NCBI RefSeq assembly: GCF_000820045.1
Contig: NZ_CDBJ01000042.1
Span: 124,001 to 188,000 of the forward strand
Reading direction: 5' to 3'
DNA length: 64,000 nt
Origin: Aeromonas rivuli
GTDB lineage: Bacteria > Pseudomonadota > Gammaproteobacteria > Enterobacterales > Aeromonadaceae
In this document: positions 44,193 to 52,726 of the stretch, piece after piece
Numbering within the stretch: the stretch's first letter is position 1
Layout: the number at the start of each line of letters is the position of its first letter
The notes under the pieces: generated by a model
Database searches by the model: none
What the model was told of the DNA's origin: nothing
Seen by the model: the letters and a program-made list of their open reading frames with translations, nothing else
Translations under genes and position numbers: made by a program

Positions 44193-44210
44193 TAGTTGTT
44201 GGACCAATTA
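44193..44210 (-). promoter_or_regulatory. ExuR-like operator upstream of uxaC
   Basis: TAGTTGTTGGACCAATTA matches 12 of 18 positions of the ExuR/UxuR consensus AAATTGGTATACCAATTT, with the right half best preserved. It lies about 38 bases before uxaC. Confidence 0.5.
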
Positions 44211-44468
44211 TTCGCCTTGCCAGACATCTCGTCTAGTCACCTTGACGCAAAAATACCAGCCAGGTCACAAAATAATCCTTTTCAAGAAAAATGGGCTCTC
44301 ATTGAGGCTTGTTCGGGTTTTTTACGCTGTGACCCTTGTGGGCGAAGCGCTGACAAAGGGGGATTTGGTGTCTGCCAACCGTTTTGGTGGCTCAAAATGT
44401 GACCCGTGTTGGGTTTGTGACAGCAAGATAGTGGGGTCTTCATTTTTTGTGATGGTTCTCAATATTCA

Positions 44469-44486
44469 TAGATGTTATACCAATTA
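44469..44486 (+). promoter_or_regulatory. ExuR-like operator upstream of the TRAP transporter
   Basis: TAGATGTTATACCAATTA matches 13 of 18 positions of the ExuR/UxuR consensus, including an unbroken TATACCAATT. It is 94 bases before the transporter start. Confidence 0.6.
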
Positions 44487-44579
44487 CAGTTAGCCCCACA
44501 AAGATGTAGGACATTAAGACTGACTCCTCAGGGAAGAGGTCTAGCAGATAACAACACACACACTTGAGGTCCCGCTCCA

Positions 44580-45569
44580 ATGAAAATGAAAACTCTTGCT
44601 GTCGCGATGCTGATGGCCGCCCCGCTGACCCTGGCTGCGTTCTCTTCCCATGCCATGGACAAGGTCACCCTGAAGCTGGCTCATAACCTGGATACCAACC
44701 ATGTGGTTCACCAGGCTCTGGCCGAGATGGCCAAGGAGATCAGCACCGCCTCCGACGGCAAGATGAAACTGCGTATTTATCCGGGTGGCCAGATGGGTGG
44801 CCCGCGTGAAACCCTTGAGCTGCTGCAAAATGGCGCCCTTGACATGACCAAGGCGAGCGCCAGCGAGATGGAGCCCTTCTCGCCCGCCTTCTCCATCTTC
44901 AGCCTGCCTTATCTGTTCAAGGATCAAGCCCACTTCAACAAGGTGATTTATGGTCCGGTCGGCCATGCCATGATGGCCGAGACCCATGACAAGGGATTCA
45001 TCTCCATCGCCGCTTATGTGGCGGGCACCCGCAGCTTCTATGCCAACAAGCCAATCCAGACTCCGGCCGACATGAAGGGCATGAAGATCCGGGTTGTCGC
45101 CACGCCGACCACCATCAAGTTGATCGAACTGCTCGGCGCGGCGCCGGCGCCCATCCCGTTTGGTGAGGTTTATACCGCACTGCAACAGGGCGTCATCGAT
45201 GGTGCCGAGAACAACGAACCCTCCTATGTGCAGACTCGTCACGTCGAGGTCGCCAAGTTCTACGCCGAAGATGAGCACACCTCGGTACCCGACTTTCTGG
45301 TGATCTCCACCAAGGTGTGGGACAAGCTCTCCGATGAGCAGAAGCAGATCCTAGAAACCGCGGCCAAACACTCCGAAACCTTCGAGCAAGCGCTGTGGGA
45401 CAAGGAAGTCGTGGCCTCTCGCAAACAGGCAACCGAGGCCGGAGCCACCTTTATCAAGGTCGACAAAGAGGCTTTCCGTACCGCGCTGGCGCCCCTGTAC
45501 GATGACTTCCGCAAGGATCCGGTGCGCGGTGAGTGGCTCAGCAAGATCGAGAACGAAGTCGCTCAGTAA
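44580..45569 (+). CDS. dctP: DctP-type TRAP solute-binding protein, probable hexuronate binder
   Basis: The 329-residue periplasmic protein has a signal peptide cut near SSHA-MD. The TRAP DctP fold opens with KVTLKLAHNLDTNHVVHQALAEMAKEI. The carboxylate-clamp region MKGMKIRVVATPTTIKLIELLGAAPAPIPFGEVYTALQQGVIDGAENN contains the conserved Arg of TRAP receptors. Hexuronate specificity is inferred from the uxa genes and the ExuR operator. The gene is first of a dctPQM unit. Confidence 0.88.
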   Translation: MKMKTLAVAMLMAAPLTLAAFSSHAMDKVTLKLAHNLDTNHVVHQALAEMAKEISTASDGKMKLRIYPGGQMGGPRETLELLQNGALDMTKASASEMEPFSPAFSIFSLPYLFKDQAHFNKVIYGPVGHAMMAETHDKGFISIAAYVAGTRSFYANKPIQTPADMKGMKIRVVATPTTIKLIELLGAAPAPIPFGEVYTALQQGVIDGAENNEPSYVQTRHVEVAKFYAEDEHTSVPDFLVISTKVWDKLSDEQKQILETAAKHSETFEQALWDKEVVASRKQATEAGATFIKVDKEAFRTALAPLYDDFRKDPVRGEWLSKIENEVAQ

Positions 45570-45614
45570 CTATAAGGAGAGGGCGGCCCTGGCCGCTCTC
45601 TCGGGAGAATTGCA

Positions 45615-46136
45615 ATGCGTCTTGAAAAGTTCAAGCGACCAGTCGACAAGTTGCTCGCCGGGTTCACCGTCACCGTGATGGCCATGCTGGTGGTCTGTGT
45701 GGTCTGGCAGGTATTCAGCCGTTACGTGCTGTCGCAACCCAGCACCATGACCGATGAAGTAGCTCGTTTCAGCATGATTTGGGTGGGGCTGCTGGGCGCC
45801 GCCTATGCCACCGGCAAGCGCCGTCATCTCAGCATCGATCTGTTCGTCTCCAACCTGCAGGGAGCCCCCAAGCTCATCAACCAGCTGTTCGTGGATCTCT
45901 GCGTGCTGCTGTTTGCCGGCAGTGCCATGGTATGGGGCGGTCTGACCCTGGTGACCAAGGTTTACAGCACGGGCCAGGTGTCTCCGGCCATGCAGTTGCC
46001 GATGGCCTATGTCTATGTGGTGTTGCCTCTGAGCGGTCTCATCATCAGCTATTACTGCGTGCTCTACATACTGGAGACACTGCTCGACAGTCTGTCTCCG
46101 GTGCCCACTCTTGCCCCCTCAGAGGAGAATATCTGA
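45615..46136 (+). CDS. dctQ: DctQ-type TRAP small membrane subunit
   Basis: The 173-residue protein has four membrane helices (VTVMAMLVVCVVWQVFSRYVL is the first). The family motif TDEVARFSMIWVGLLGAAYATGKRRHLSIDLF is present. It scaffolds the large DctM subunit. Its stop TGA shares a base with the dctM start at 46136. Confidence 0.9.
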   Translation: MRLEKFKRPVDKLLAGFTVTVMAMLVVCVVWQVFSRYVLSQPSTMTDEVARFSMIWVGLLGAAYATGKRRHLSIDLFVSNLQGAPKLINQLFVDLCVLLFAGSAMVWGGLTLVTKVYSTGQVSPAMQLPMAYVYVVLPLSGLIISYYCVLYILETLLDSLSPVPTLAPSEENI

Positions 46137-47437
46137 TGGATTGGACCATAGCGCTGGTCATGTTCGGCTCCTTCTTCGTGCTGGTGTTCGCGGGCGTGCC
46201 CATCTCCTTCTCCATCGGTCTGGCGACCCTGGCTTCCGGCCTGATGATGCTGCCGTTGGAAACCATATTGGCGGTGATCGGCCAGAAGATGGCAACCGGC
46301 CTCGACAGCTTCTCCCTGCTGGCGATCCCCTTCTTTATTCTGGCGGGTACTCTGATGAACTGCGGCGGCATCGCCCAGCGCCTCATCAACTTCTCCCAGA
46401 TCCTGGTCGGCCGTATGCCGGGCTCCCTCGGCCATGTCAATGTCATGGCCAACATGTTGTTTGGCTCCATCTCCGGCTCTGCGGTTGCAGCCGCGGCAGC
46501 GGTGGGGGGCACCATGGCGCCCATGCAGAAGAAGGCGGGCTATGACCCGGCTTACTCTGCAGCCATCAACGTCACCTCCTGCATCACCGGCCTGCTGATC
46601 CCGCCCTCCAACGTGCTGATCATCTATGCCCTGACCGCGGGCGGCATCTCGGTGGCGACCCTGTTCATGGCAGGCTACCTTCCCGGCATCCTGATGGGGG
46701 TCAGCATCATGGCGGTGGGGACCTTCATCGCCAAGCGCCGTGGTTATCCGATGGCGGAGCGGCCCACCCTCGCCGTTGCCCTGCGTGCCTTCTGGGATGC
46801 CATTCCCAGCCTGCTGCTGGTGGTGGTGGTCATGGGTGGCATCCTCGGTGGTATCTTCACCGCCACCGAAGCCTCTGCCATCGCCGTGGTTTACACCCTG
46901 GTGTTGTCGGTAGGGATCTACCGTGAGGTCAAACTCAAGGACTTGCCAGGCATCATGCTCGACTCCGTCATCACCACCGCCATAGTGTTGCTGCTGATCG
47001 GTATCTCGGTGGGCATGTCCTGGGCCATGACCAATGCGGACATCCCTTACACCATCAGCGATGCCCTGATGAATGTGTCTGATAACCCGCTGGTTATCCT
47101 GCTCATCATCAACATCATCCTGCTGATCGTCGGTGTCTTCATGGACATGACCCCGGCGGTGCTGATCTTCACCCCCATTTTCCTGCCGATCGTGACCGAG
47201 CTGGGCATGGATCCGGTGCATTTCGGCATCATGATGATCTTCAACCTCTGTATCGGACTCTGTACACCGCCGGTCGGCAGTGCCCTGTTCGTTGGCTGCT
47301 CCGTCTCCGGAGTCAAGCTGCAATCCCTCATCAAGCCCATGCTGCCCTTCTTCTTCGTGCTGCTGTTGAGTCTGATGGCGGTGACCTATATACCGTCCTT
47401 GAGCCTCTTCTTGCCGGGCCTGTTCGGCATGCATTGA
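46136..47437 (+). CDS. dctM: DctM-type TRAP large permease subunit
   Basis: The 433-residue protein has 11-12 membrane segments. Family motifs are IPFFILAGTLMNCGGIAQRLINF, GHVNVMANMLFGSISGSAVAAAAAVG, and ITGLLIPPSNVLIIYALTAGG near the sodium site, with VGVFMDMTPAVLIFTPIFLP at the second site. It uses a sodium gradient to import the substrate bound by DctP. The start ATG 46136 overlaps dctQ. No clear terminator follows. Confidence 0.92.
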   Translation: MDWTIALVMFGSFFVLVFAGVPISFSIGLATLASGLMMLPLETILAVIGQKMATGLDSFSLLAIPFFILAGTLMNCGGIAQRLINFSQILVGRMPGSLGHVNVMANMLFGSISGSAVAAAAAVGGTMAPMQKKAGYDPAYSAAINVTSCITGLLIPPSNVLIIYALTAGGISVATLFMAGYLPGILMGVSIMAVGTFIAKRRGYPMAERPTLAVALRAFWDAIPSLLLVVVVMGGILGGIFTATEASAIAVVYTLVLSVGIYREVKLKDLPGIMLDSVITTAIVLLLIGISVGMSWAMTNADIPYTISDALMNVSDNPLVILLIINIILLIVGVFMDMTPAVLIFTPIFLPIVTELGMDPVHFGIMMIFNLCIGLCTPPVGSALFVGCSVSGVKLQSLIKPMLPFFFVLLLSLMAVTYIPSLSLFLPGLFGMH

Positions 47438-47486
47438 TACATGTGCTGAACAGGTGAGCCTCTGGCTCATCTGTTCATTTTGAGTT

Positions 47487-47504
47487 AAATTGGTATAACA
47501 AGTT
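47487..47504 (+). promoter_or_regulatory. ExuR-like operator upstream of exuR
   Basis: AAATTGGTATAACAAGTT matches 16 of 18 positions of the ExuR/UxuR consensus. It is 57 bases before the regulator start, implying autoregulation. It is the best of the three copies. Confidence 0.8.
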
Positions 47505-47561
47505 ATCACCGCCGGGCGTAATGCCCGGCGCTTGCAGCAAAGAGGCCAAGGTGTGAGTGAC

Positions 47562-48347
47562 ATGAATGTGGATGTCTTCGAGTCAAAACGGCTCTATCAG
47601 AAAGTCGCCGCCGAGCTGAAACAACGGATTGCCAGTCAGCGCTACAAGGTCGGTGAACGGCTGCCGGCGGAGCGACTCATTGCCGAGGAGATGGAGGTGA
47701 GCCGTACCGTGGTGCGCGAAGCCATCATCATGCTGGAAGTGGAAGGCTTGGTTGCTGTGCAAAAGGGCTCCGGCATTCATGTCATCGCCCAGGAGAGCCA
47801 GAGTGCCGTGTCAGCGCCGACTCTGGACGATGCCTTGTTGACCGCAGGCCCCTTCGAACTGTTGCAAGCCCGCCAGTTGCTGGAGAGCAATATCGCCGAG
47901 TTTGCCGCAACCCAGGTGACCAAGCAGGACATCATGGAGCTGCTCAAGATCCAGGCGCTGGCCCGCAATGAGGACAGGGCCCGCGATTCTGAATGGGACA
48001 AGCAGTTTCACATTCAGGTGGCCAAGGCGACGCAAAACTCGGTGCTGGTGATCCTGACCGAGCAACTCTGGCTGCACCGCGAGCGCAACCCCTATTGGCG
48101 CAAGCTGCATGAACACATCGACGACAAGGCCATCGCCAGCTGGTGTGACGATCACGATCAGATCCTCAAGGCCTTGATGCGAAAAGATCCCCAGGCGGCC
48201 AAACTCGCCATGTGGCAGCATCTGGAGAACACCAAACAGATGCTGTTCCAGGCCACCACCTTCGACGATGAGATGAACGACGACCGTTATCTTTTCTCCG
48301 AAAATCCCGTGGTGCATCTGGTGATGAACGAGGTGGTCAACGAGTAG
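47562..48347 (+). CDS. exuR: ExuR, GntR-family hexuronate repressor
   Basis: The 261-residue FadR-subfamily regulator has an N-terminal winged helix ([65 protein letters not shown]). A C-terminal FCD ligand domain contains [18 protein letters not shown] and [32 protein letters not shown]. It is close to E. coli ExuR throughout (258 residues). Galacturonate or tagaturonate should release it from DNA. Start ATG 47562 is chosen, although GTG 47553 is possible. Confidence 0.93.
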   Translation: MNVDVFESKRLYQKVAAELKQRIASQRYKVGERLPAERLIAEEMEVSRTVVREAIIMLEVEGLVAVQKGSGIHVIAQESQSAVSAPTLDDALLTAGPFELLQARQLLESNIAEFAATQVTKQDIMELLKIQALARNEDRARDSEWDKQFHIQVAKATQNSVLVILTEQLWLHRERNPYWRKLHEHIDDKAIASWCDDHDQILKALMRKDPQAAKLAMWQHLENTKQMLFQATTFDDEMNDDRYLFSENPVVHLVMNEVVNE

Positions 48348-48385
48348 CAACAGATAGCGGTTGTGAACGACTGCCAACGAGAGAG

Positions 48386-48411
48386 CCCGCTAGCCTGCTA
48401 GCGGGTTTTTT
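48386..48411 (+). terminator. terminator of exuR
   Basis: CCCGCTAGC and GCTAGCGGG are perfect 9-bp arms with a CT centre, followed by six T. Confidence 0.9.
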
Positions 48412-48795
48412 ATGTCTGAGGGATGAGGACTGGGCAAGGATACCATCGAGCTGTCTGACGTCATGAGTCAGGTCGCCTGTCAGCCAGCGCCACATTGGGA
48501 TCTTGTATCCATCCCGCCGTGGGTCAGGGAAGGGACAGGTACGCATTGCAGCAGGTGGTGAAGCGGCTGGGAGAGCGGTTTTCTCCTCGCAGCCGAAACC
48601 GTTGAAGCTGAATGCCTGGTCCATCAGCTGGCCTTCCTCGATTGAGGATGACATCACTCTGTTGAGGCGGGGGAAAGGCGGTGTCATTGAACGGCTCAAT
48701 CCCATTCATCGCACATAGGCACCATGGTGAGCATGGTTGCATGTGTGATGGCTGGCTCCCAAGGGATGGCGCTGTGGGAGGCGGGGTGAGGGTAT
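48412..48795. other. intergenic region without recognised gene
   Basis: About 380 bases lie between converging exuR and the purA paralogue. Short open frames exist on both strands, including 48337-48705 on the minus strand. None has a ribosome binding site or a recognisable product. Nothing else was identified. Confidence 0.5.
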
Positions 48796-48824
48796 AAAAA
48801 AACCGACACCCGGAGGTGTCGGTT
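48796..48824 (-). terminator. terminator of the purA paralogue
   Basis: On the minus strand AACCGACACC and GGTGTCGGTT pair around a 4-base loop, followed by seven T. Confidence 0.9.
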
Positions 48825-48852
48825 GTTGTCTTGCCAAGGGCGAGGGTGCGAC

Positions 48853-50109
48853 TTAGCGCAGTATCATCTGCTCGCGGCCCGGGCCGACGGAGACCATGGG
48901 CACCGGCACACCCAGCAGGGTTTCGATGCGCAGCACATAGTGCTGGGCAGCCTTGGGCAGGTCTTCGAACTTGCGGATGTGGGAGATGTCTTCGCTCCAG
49001 GCTTCCATGGACTCGTACACCGGCTTCAGACCGGCGGTCTGCGGCCAGATCGGGTTCTCGGTGTTGGCGCCTTCGTAGGCCACGCAGATCTTCAGATCCG
49101 GCATGCCGGACAGGCAGTCCAGCTTGGTCAGTGCGATCTCGTTGGCTGCCTGGATTTCCAGACCCTGCTTGGTGGCAACGGCATCGAAGTAGCCGATGTC
49201 ACGGGGACGGCCGGTGGTGGCGCCGAACTCGTTGGCAAACTTGCGGAACTCTTCCTGATTCTCCATGGCGGTGATCAGGGTGCCGGTACCCACGGAGGTA
49301 CTGAATGCCTTGGCCACGGCAATGACGCGCTCAGGGCGCAGGGCCGGCAGGCCGCCACCGATCCCGGCGTAGGCGCCAGAAACGTGGGAAGAGGTCACCC
49401 AGGGGTATTCACCGTAGATAAGGTCACGACCGGCGCCCAGCTGTGCTTCGAACAGCAGGGTGCCGTTCTGGGCCTGGATGGCTTTGAGGGGCTCGCTGAC
49501 GTTGCAGACGGCGTCGATCCAAGGCGCGGACACTTCCAACAGCCAGTCGGCCATTTCCTGGGCGGTCTGGCTGAATTCGAAGCTGGGGTAGAGGGCCTTG
49601 AGCTGCGGCAGTTTCCAGTCGAGGAAGAACTGGATGCGCTCGACCAGTACTTCTGGCTGCTTCAGCCAGCCGACCAGGATCGCTTTTTTCATGACCCGAT
49701 CACCGTAAGCCGGGGCAATGCCCTGACGGGTGGAGCCGTAGGCGCCATCGCCCAGACGGAGTTCTTCCAGGGTGTCTTCCAGGGCGTGGATCGGCAGGCA
49801 GAAGGTGGCGCGGTCAGAGATGGCCATCTTGGGATTGACACCGGCGGCCTTCACTTCGGCCAATTCCTTGGTCAGAGGCTCCGGGCTGATGACCATGCCA
49901 GGGCCAAGGACGACCAGGCAATCAGGGTTGAATACGCCACTCGGCAGCTGGTGCAGCTTGAAGGTGCCCAGGTCGTTGACGACGGTGTGGCCGGCGTTGT
50001 TGCCGCCCTGAAAACGGATGCTGGCGGCGGATTGGCCTGCCAGATAATCGACGATGCGGCCTTTGCCTTCATCACCCCAGTTAGCACCTACGACTACGAT
50101 AGACGACAT
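48853..50109 (-). CDS. divergent adenylosuccinate synthetase (second-type PurA)
   Basis: The 418-residue protein has the PurA fold with GANWGDEGKGR (GTP loop, catalytic Asp) and GGNNAGHT (catalytic His). However, several canonical segments are changed. E. coli TTGRGIGPAY becomes STRQGIAPAY, FEGAQG becomes FEAQLG, and GAGPFPTEL becomes GTGTLITAM, while the aspartate loop GATTGRPR stays. It probably joins IMP-like nucleotide to aspartate using GTP, but specificity may differ. Second PurA copies are known in Photobacterium and Vibrio (recalled). A LysR regulator is divergent from it. Confidence 0.8.
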   Translation of the reverse strand: MSSIVVVGANWGDEGKGRIVDYLAGQSAASIRFQGGNNAGHTVVNDLGTFKLHQLPSGVFNPDCLVVLGPGMVISPEPLTKELAEVKAAGVNPKMAISDRATFCLPIHALEDTLEELRLGDGAYGSTRQGIAPAYGDRVMKKAILVGWLKQPEVLVERIQFFLDWKLPQLKALYPSFEFSQTAQEMADWLLEVSAPWIDAVCNVSEPLKAIQAQNGTLLFEAQLGAGRDLIYGEYPWVTSSHVSGAYAGIGGGLPALRPERVIAVAKAFSTSVGTGTLITAMENQEEFRKFANEFGATTGRPRDIGYFDAVATKQGLEIQAANEIALTKLDCLSGMPDLKICVAYEGANTENPIWPQTAGLKPVYESMEAWSEDISHIRKFEDLPKAAQHYVLRIETLLGVPVPMVSVGPGREQMILR

Positions 50110-50172
50110 GTGACTTTCTCCTAAGACGTTAGGCGTTCATCCTAGGAGGCTGGGGCGGATTAGAAAAATTAA

Positions 50173-50193
50173 TTATCTTTATAATTCCGATAA
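50173..50193. promoter_or_regulatory. candidate LysR operator between purA paralogue and lysR
   Basis: TTATC (50173-50177), an 11-base spacer and GATAA (50189-50193) form a perfect T-N11-A type LysR site. It is centred in the divergent promoter region, 64 bases from the purA-type start. Confidence 0.6.
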
Positions 50194-50281
50194 GGAAGTC
50201 ATATAATTGTGGCCAATTTATCGGCAAAGACCCGCCATGACGCGCCACTGTGGTGCGCCTGCCGCGGGCGAGAGTGACCCC

Positions 50282-51250
50282 ATGTTGGATATTCACTGGC
50301 TCAATACCTTCGTCACCCTGGCGCGCTTGCAGCACTTTGGCCAGACGGCGACCGAACTGCACATGACCCAACCCAATGTCAGTCTGCACCTCAAGAATCT
50401 GGAGCAGGCGACCCGGGTGAGGCTGATCGAGCGCAGCCCCTTTCGGCTCACCCAGGCGGGGGAGCGCTTGCTGCAAAGTGCCGAGCGGGCCATTGCCGAG
50501 CTGCAACTCTGTCAGGCCGATCTCAATGCTCTGGGGCAATTCAGCCAAGGCAAGCTGGCCATCGCCGCCAGCGACATCATCTCGCGCTTGCTGCTGATCC
50601 AGCCATTTCAGCGTTTCAAGCAAGCCTTCCCCGGCATCGATCTCACTCTGTTCAACACCACCTCGGATCAGGCCGCCGAGTTGGTCAAGGCCGGGCGGGC
50701 GGATCTCGGCTTCGTGATGGCGCAAAAGCGCAGCGAACCGCTGTTCTATACCGAGCTGCAACAGGTGACCTGGTGCGCCCTGGGTCAGGGGCTCGGCCGC
50801 TGGCAAGCCAGGGCCAGGGCGGGACAGAGCGATCCCCTGGATGAACCGACGCTGATCTTGCTCGGTCACGACACTCGCACCCGGGCGCTGATTGATCCCT
50901 CGTTGCCACTGCTGGGGTTGCCACCCTGCCGCATCATGGAGGTGGGCAGCGTGGATGCTCAGCTCGACTGGGCCGAGGCGGGATTCGGGGTCGCCATAGT
51001 GCCAGATTTCTCCTTGCACCCGCGCCTGAAGCTAACGGCGCCGGTCAGCGAGCTGCACGATTTCCCCAGTACCAGCCTGGGCTATGTGGTACGCCAGAAT
51101 CAGGTGCTGTCCCGGGCCATCAAACAGCTGCTGCATTGGGTGGAGGAGGAGATACAGCGGCCTCATCCCTATCTGGGGCTGGAGTTGGCCTTGAGTGAGC
51201 AGGCCAAGGAGGGACAGGGCAAGGAGAGCACAAGGGGAGGAGATGAATAA
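50282..51250 (+). CDS. LysR-family regulator divergent from the purA paralogue
   Basis: The 322-residue protein has the LysR helix-turn-helix (LDIHWLNTFVTLARLQHFGQTATELHMTQPNVSLHLKNLE). A substrate-binding domain follows (LAIAASDIISRLLLIQPFQRFKQAFPGIDLTLF). ATG 50282 matches the usual LysR start, although the ribosome site is weak. LysR proteins usually regulate the divergent gene, so control of the purA paralogue is inferred. The C-terminal 30 residues are polar and Lys/Glu-rich, longer than usual. Confidence 0.85.
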   Translation: MLDIHWLNTFVTLARLQHFGQTATELHMTQPNVSLHLKNLEQATRVRLIERSPFRLTQAGERLLQSAERAIAELQLCQADLNALGQFSQGKLAIAASDIISRLLLIQPFQRFKQAFPGIDLTLFNTTSDQAAELVKAGRADLGFVMAQKRSEPLFYTELQQVTWCALGQGLGRWQARARAGQSDPLDEPTLILLGHDTRTRALIDPSLPLLGLPPCRIMEVGSVDAQLDWAEAGFGVAIVPDFSLHPRLKLTAPVSELHDFPSTSLGYVVRQNQVLSRAIKQLLHWVEEEIQRPHPYLGLELALSEQAKEGQGKESTRGGDE

Positions 51251-51343
51251 GCGATCACGGGCCAGCCAGGGGAGCCAATGGGTTCAGATGGGCAGGCGCG
51301 ATGCATCCCATTTGGATGGCGGCTGAGCTGATCCTCAACACAT

Positions 51344-51373
51344 AACAACGGCCACCCAGGGGTGGCCGTTGTT
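51344..51373. terminator. bidirectional terminator between lysR and the TAXI gene
   Basis: AACAACGGCCACC and GGTGGCCGTTGTT are perfect 13-bp arms with a CAGG loop. It serves both converging genes. Its core GGCCACCCAGGGGTGGCC closely resembles hairpins at 10003 and 30043. Confidence 0.8.
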
Positions 51374-51418
51374 TCATCGGGTGGCGCGGTTATCTGCCCA
51401 CCGGGCCTGGCCGCAGAC

Positions 51419-52678
51419 TCAAGGGGCTGGCTGAGCCGCTGATGGCTGAACGGCGTCGCTCACCGCGGGCTCCTGGCCAGCTGGCACTGTGTTGCTGGCG
51501 GCCGAGGCTGGCCGGTCTGTCTCGGCTGGGGCGGGGACAGTGCCTGTTGCCATGGCCTCTGGTGCGGCTTCTTCAGCGGCACCCTCTACGGCATGCTCCG
51601 CTTCGGTTGGGGTTGATTCGGTCGAGACAGCCCCGGAAACCAAGGTTGTGGCGTCGGCCGATGAAGAAGAGAGCTCAGGTTGCAGTGATGCTGGCATCAG
51701 GCTCGGCGGTGTGGCATCCCTTGCCGGGGGCGCATTTGCGTCATCCAGCATGGCGGCATGGGGCGGTGCCAGGGTCGGCGCCATCATGCTCTCCTGGGTG
51801 AGCGCGATCAGGGCCGGGTGCAGGCGAGTGAACTGCTTGAGCCGCGCGTCCATGACCCGCCGCAGTTGATGTACCGTCTCGGCGGGCAAGGTATCGAGGG
51901 CCACCAGATCCGCGTACACCGCGATGGTGGGAAGAGAGAGTGTCTGACCCGGATAGAGATTGGCCGCAATGCGACCCTGCTCGTAATAGGTTGAGCCCTC
52001 GATCAATTGATCGATTTTGGCATCCTCGATGGCAACCAGCCGTGCCTTGCAACGACCGGTCAAGTCCGAGATAACCTGACTCGGTTGGCCCGCAACCACG
52101 AAGGCGGCATCCAGGGTGCCATCACACAGACCTTGCAGGCGATTGGGCCCCTGTTCGGCCACAGTGCCGAAATCCTTGCTCTGCCAGCCCATGGCCTCAA
52201 TGAGAGCCATGATGGTGATCCTGTCCCCCCCGTTGGCACTGCCGAGATCGACCCGTTTACCCACCAGATCCCCCAGGCTGCTGATACTGCTCTTCTCGCT
52301 GACCAGCAGGGCGACCGACTCGCGATGAAGCCGGTAGAGGGTGCGCAGTGAGGCATCTGGGCCTTGTTGTTCGAAGGGGCCAGTGCCATGCACGGCGTGA
52401 TAGAGCACATCGGATTGCACCAGGGCGAGTTGGCTCTTGCCACTCGCCAGATCGCGCAGATTGGCGAGTGAACCCTTGGTGCTCTGCACACTGCAGTGCA
52501 GGTTGTTGTGCGCGCTATCTTCGTTGAACAGGCGACAGAGGGCCCCCCCGACAGGGTAATAGACGCCGGTGAGGGCCCCGGTGCTGATGGTGAGGTAGCT
52601 GTCAGCGGCCTGGGCGTTTGTTCCCCAGCAGAGCAAGGCAAACAGGGGAGCGAGCAGGGTAGAGATTCGTGGGCGCAT
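51419..52678 (-). CDS. TAXI-family TRAP solute-binding protein with long low-complexity tail
   Basis: The 419-residue protein has a signal peptide (cut near NAQA-AD). A TAXI domain (about 25-300) includes LTISTGALTGVYYPVGGALCRLFN and STKGSLANLRDLASGKSQLALVQSDVLY, with DLVGKRVDLGSANGGDRITIMALI. TAXI proteins bind glutamate-like or other substrates for fused TRAP permeases. No permease gene is nearby. The last 115 residues are rich in Ala, Pro, Ser, Thr and Glu and look disordered. The start at ATG 52678 is chosen for the signal peptide, but no good ribosome site was seen. Confidence 0.8.
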   Translation of the reverse strand: MRPRISTLLAPLFALLCWGTNAQAADSYLTISTGALTGVYYPVGGALCRLFNEDSAHNNLHCSVQSTKGSLANLRDLASGKSQLALVQSDVLYHAVHGTGPFEQQGPDASLRTLYRLHRESVALLVSEKSSISSLGDLVGKRVDLGSANGGDRITIMALIEAMGWQSKDFGTVAEQGPNRLQGLCDGTLDAAFVVAGQPSQVISDLTGRCKARLVAIEDAKIDQLIEGSTYYEQGRIAANLYPGQTLSLPTIAVYADLVALDTLPAETVHQLRRVMDARLKQFTRLHPALIALTQESMMAPTLAPPHAAMLDDANAPPARDATPPSLMPASLQPELSSSSADATTLVSGAVSTESTPTEAEHAVEGAAEEAAPEAMATGTVPAPAETDRPASAASNTVPAGQEPAVSDAVQPSAAQPAP

Positions 52679-52726
52679 AGATAACCAATCAGGAAAAAGG
52701 GGATGGGCCACCTGGGCCCATCGGGT

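Larger units (their letters stand above)
44156..44579. other. regulatory region between uxaC and the TRAP transporter
   Basis: This 424-base divergent region has two ExuR-like operators (44193-44210 and 44469-44486). A CRP-like site lies at 44448-44463 (TGTGA-N6-TCAAT, right half weak), so catabolite control is likely. The middle part has no convincing gene. A plus-strand frame at 44161-44493 crosses the operators and lacks a ribosome site. Confidence 0.5.

Noticed and set aside
44161-44493. 110-codon plus-strand frame
   Set aside because: It spans the operators between uxaC and the TRAP genes, lacks a ribosome site and has an unlikely composition.
46064-47563. 499-codon minus-strand frame rich in His, Gln and Asp
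   Set aside because: It is antisense to the TRAP permease and its composition is typical of reversed membrane-protein codons.
48337-48705. 122-codon minus-strand frame
   Set aside because: It overlaps the exuR end and its terminator, and no family is recognisable.
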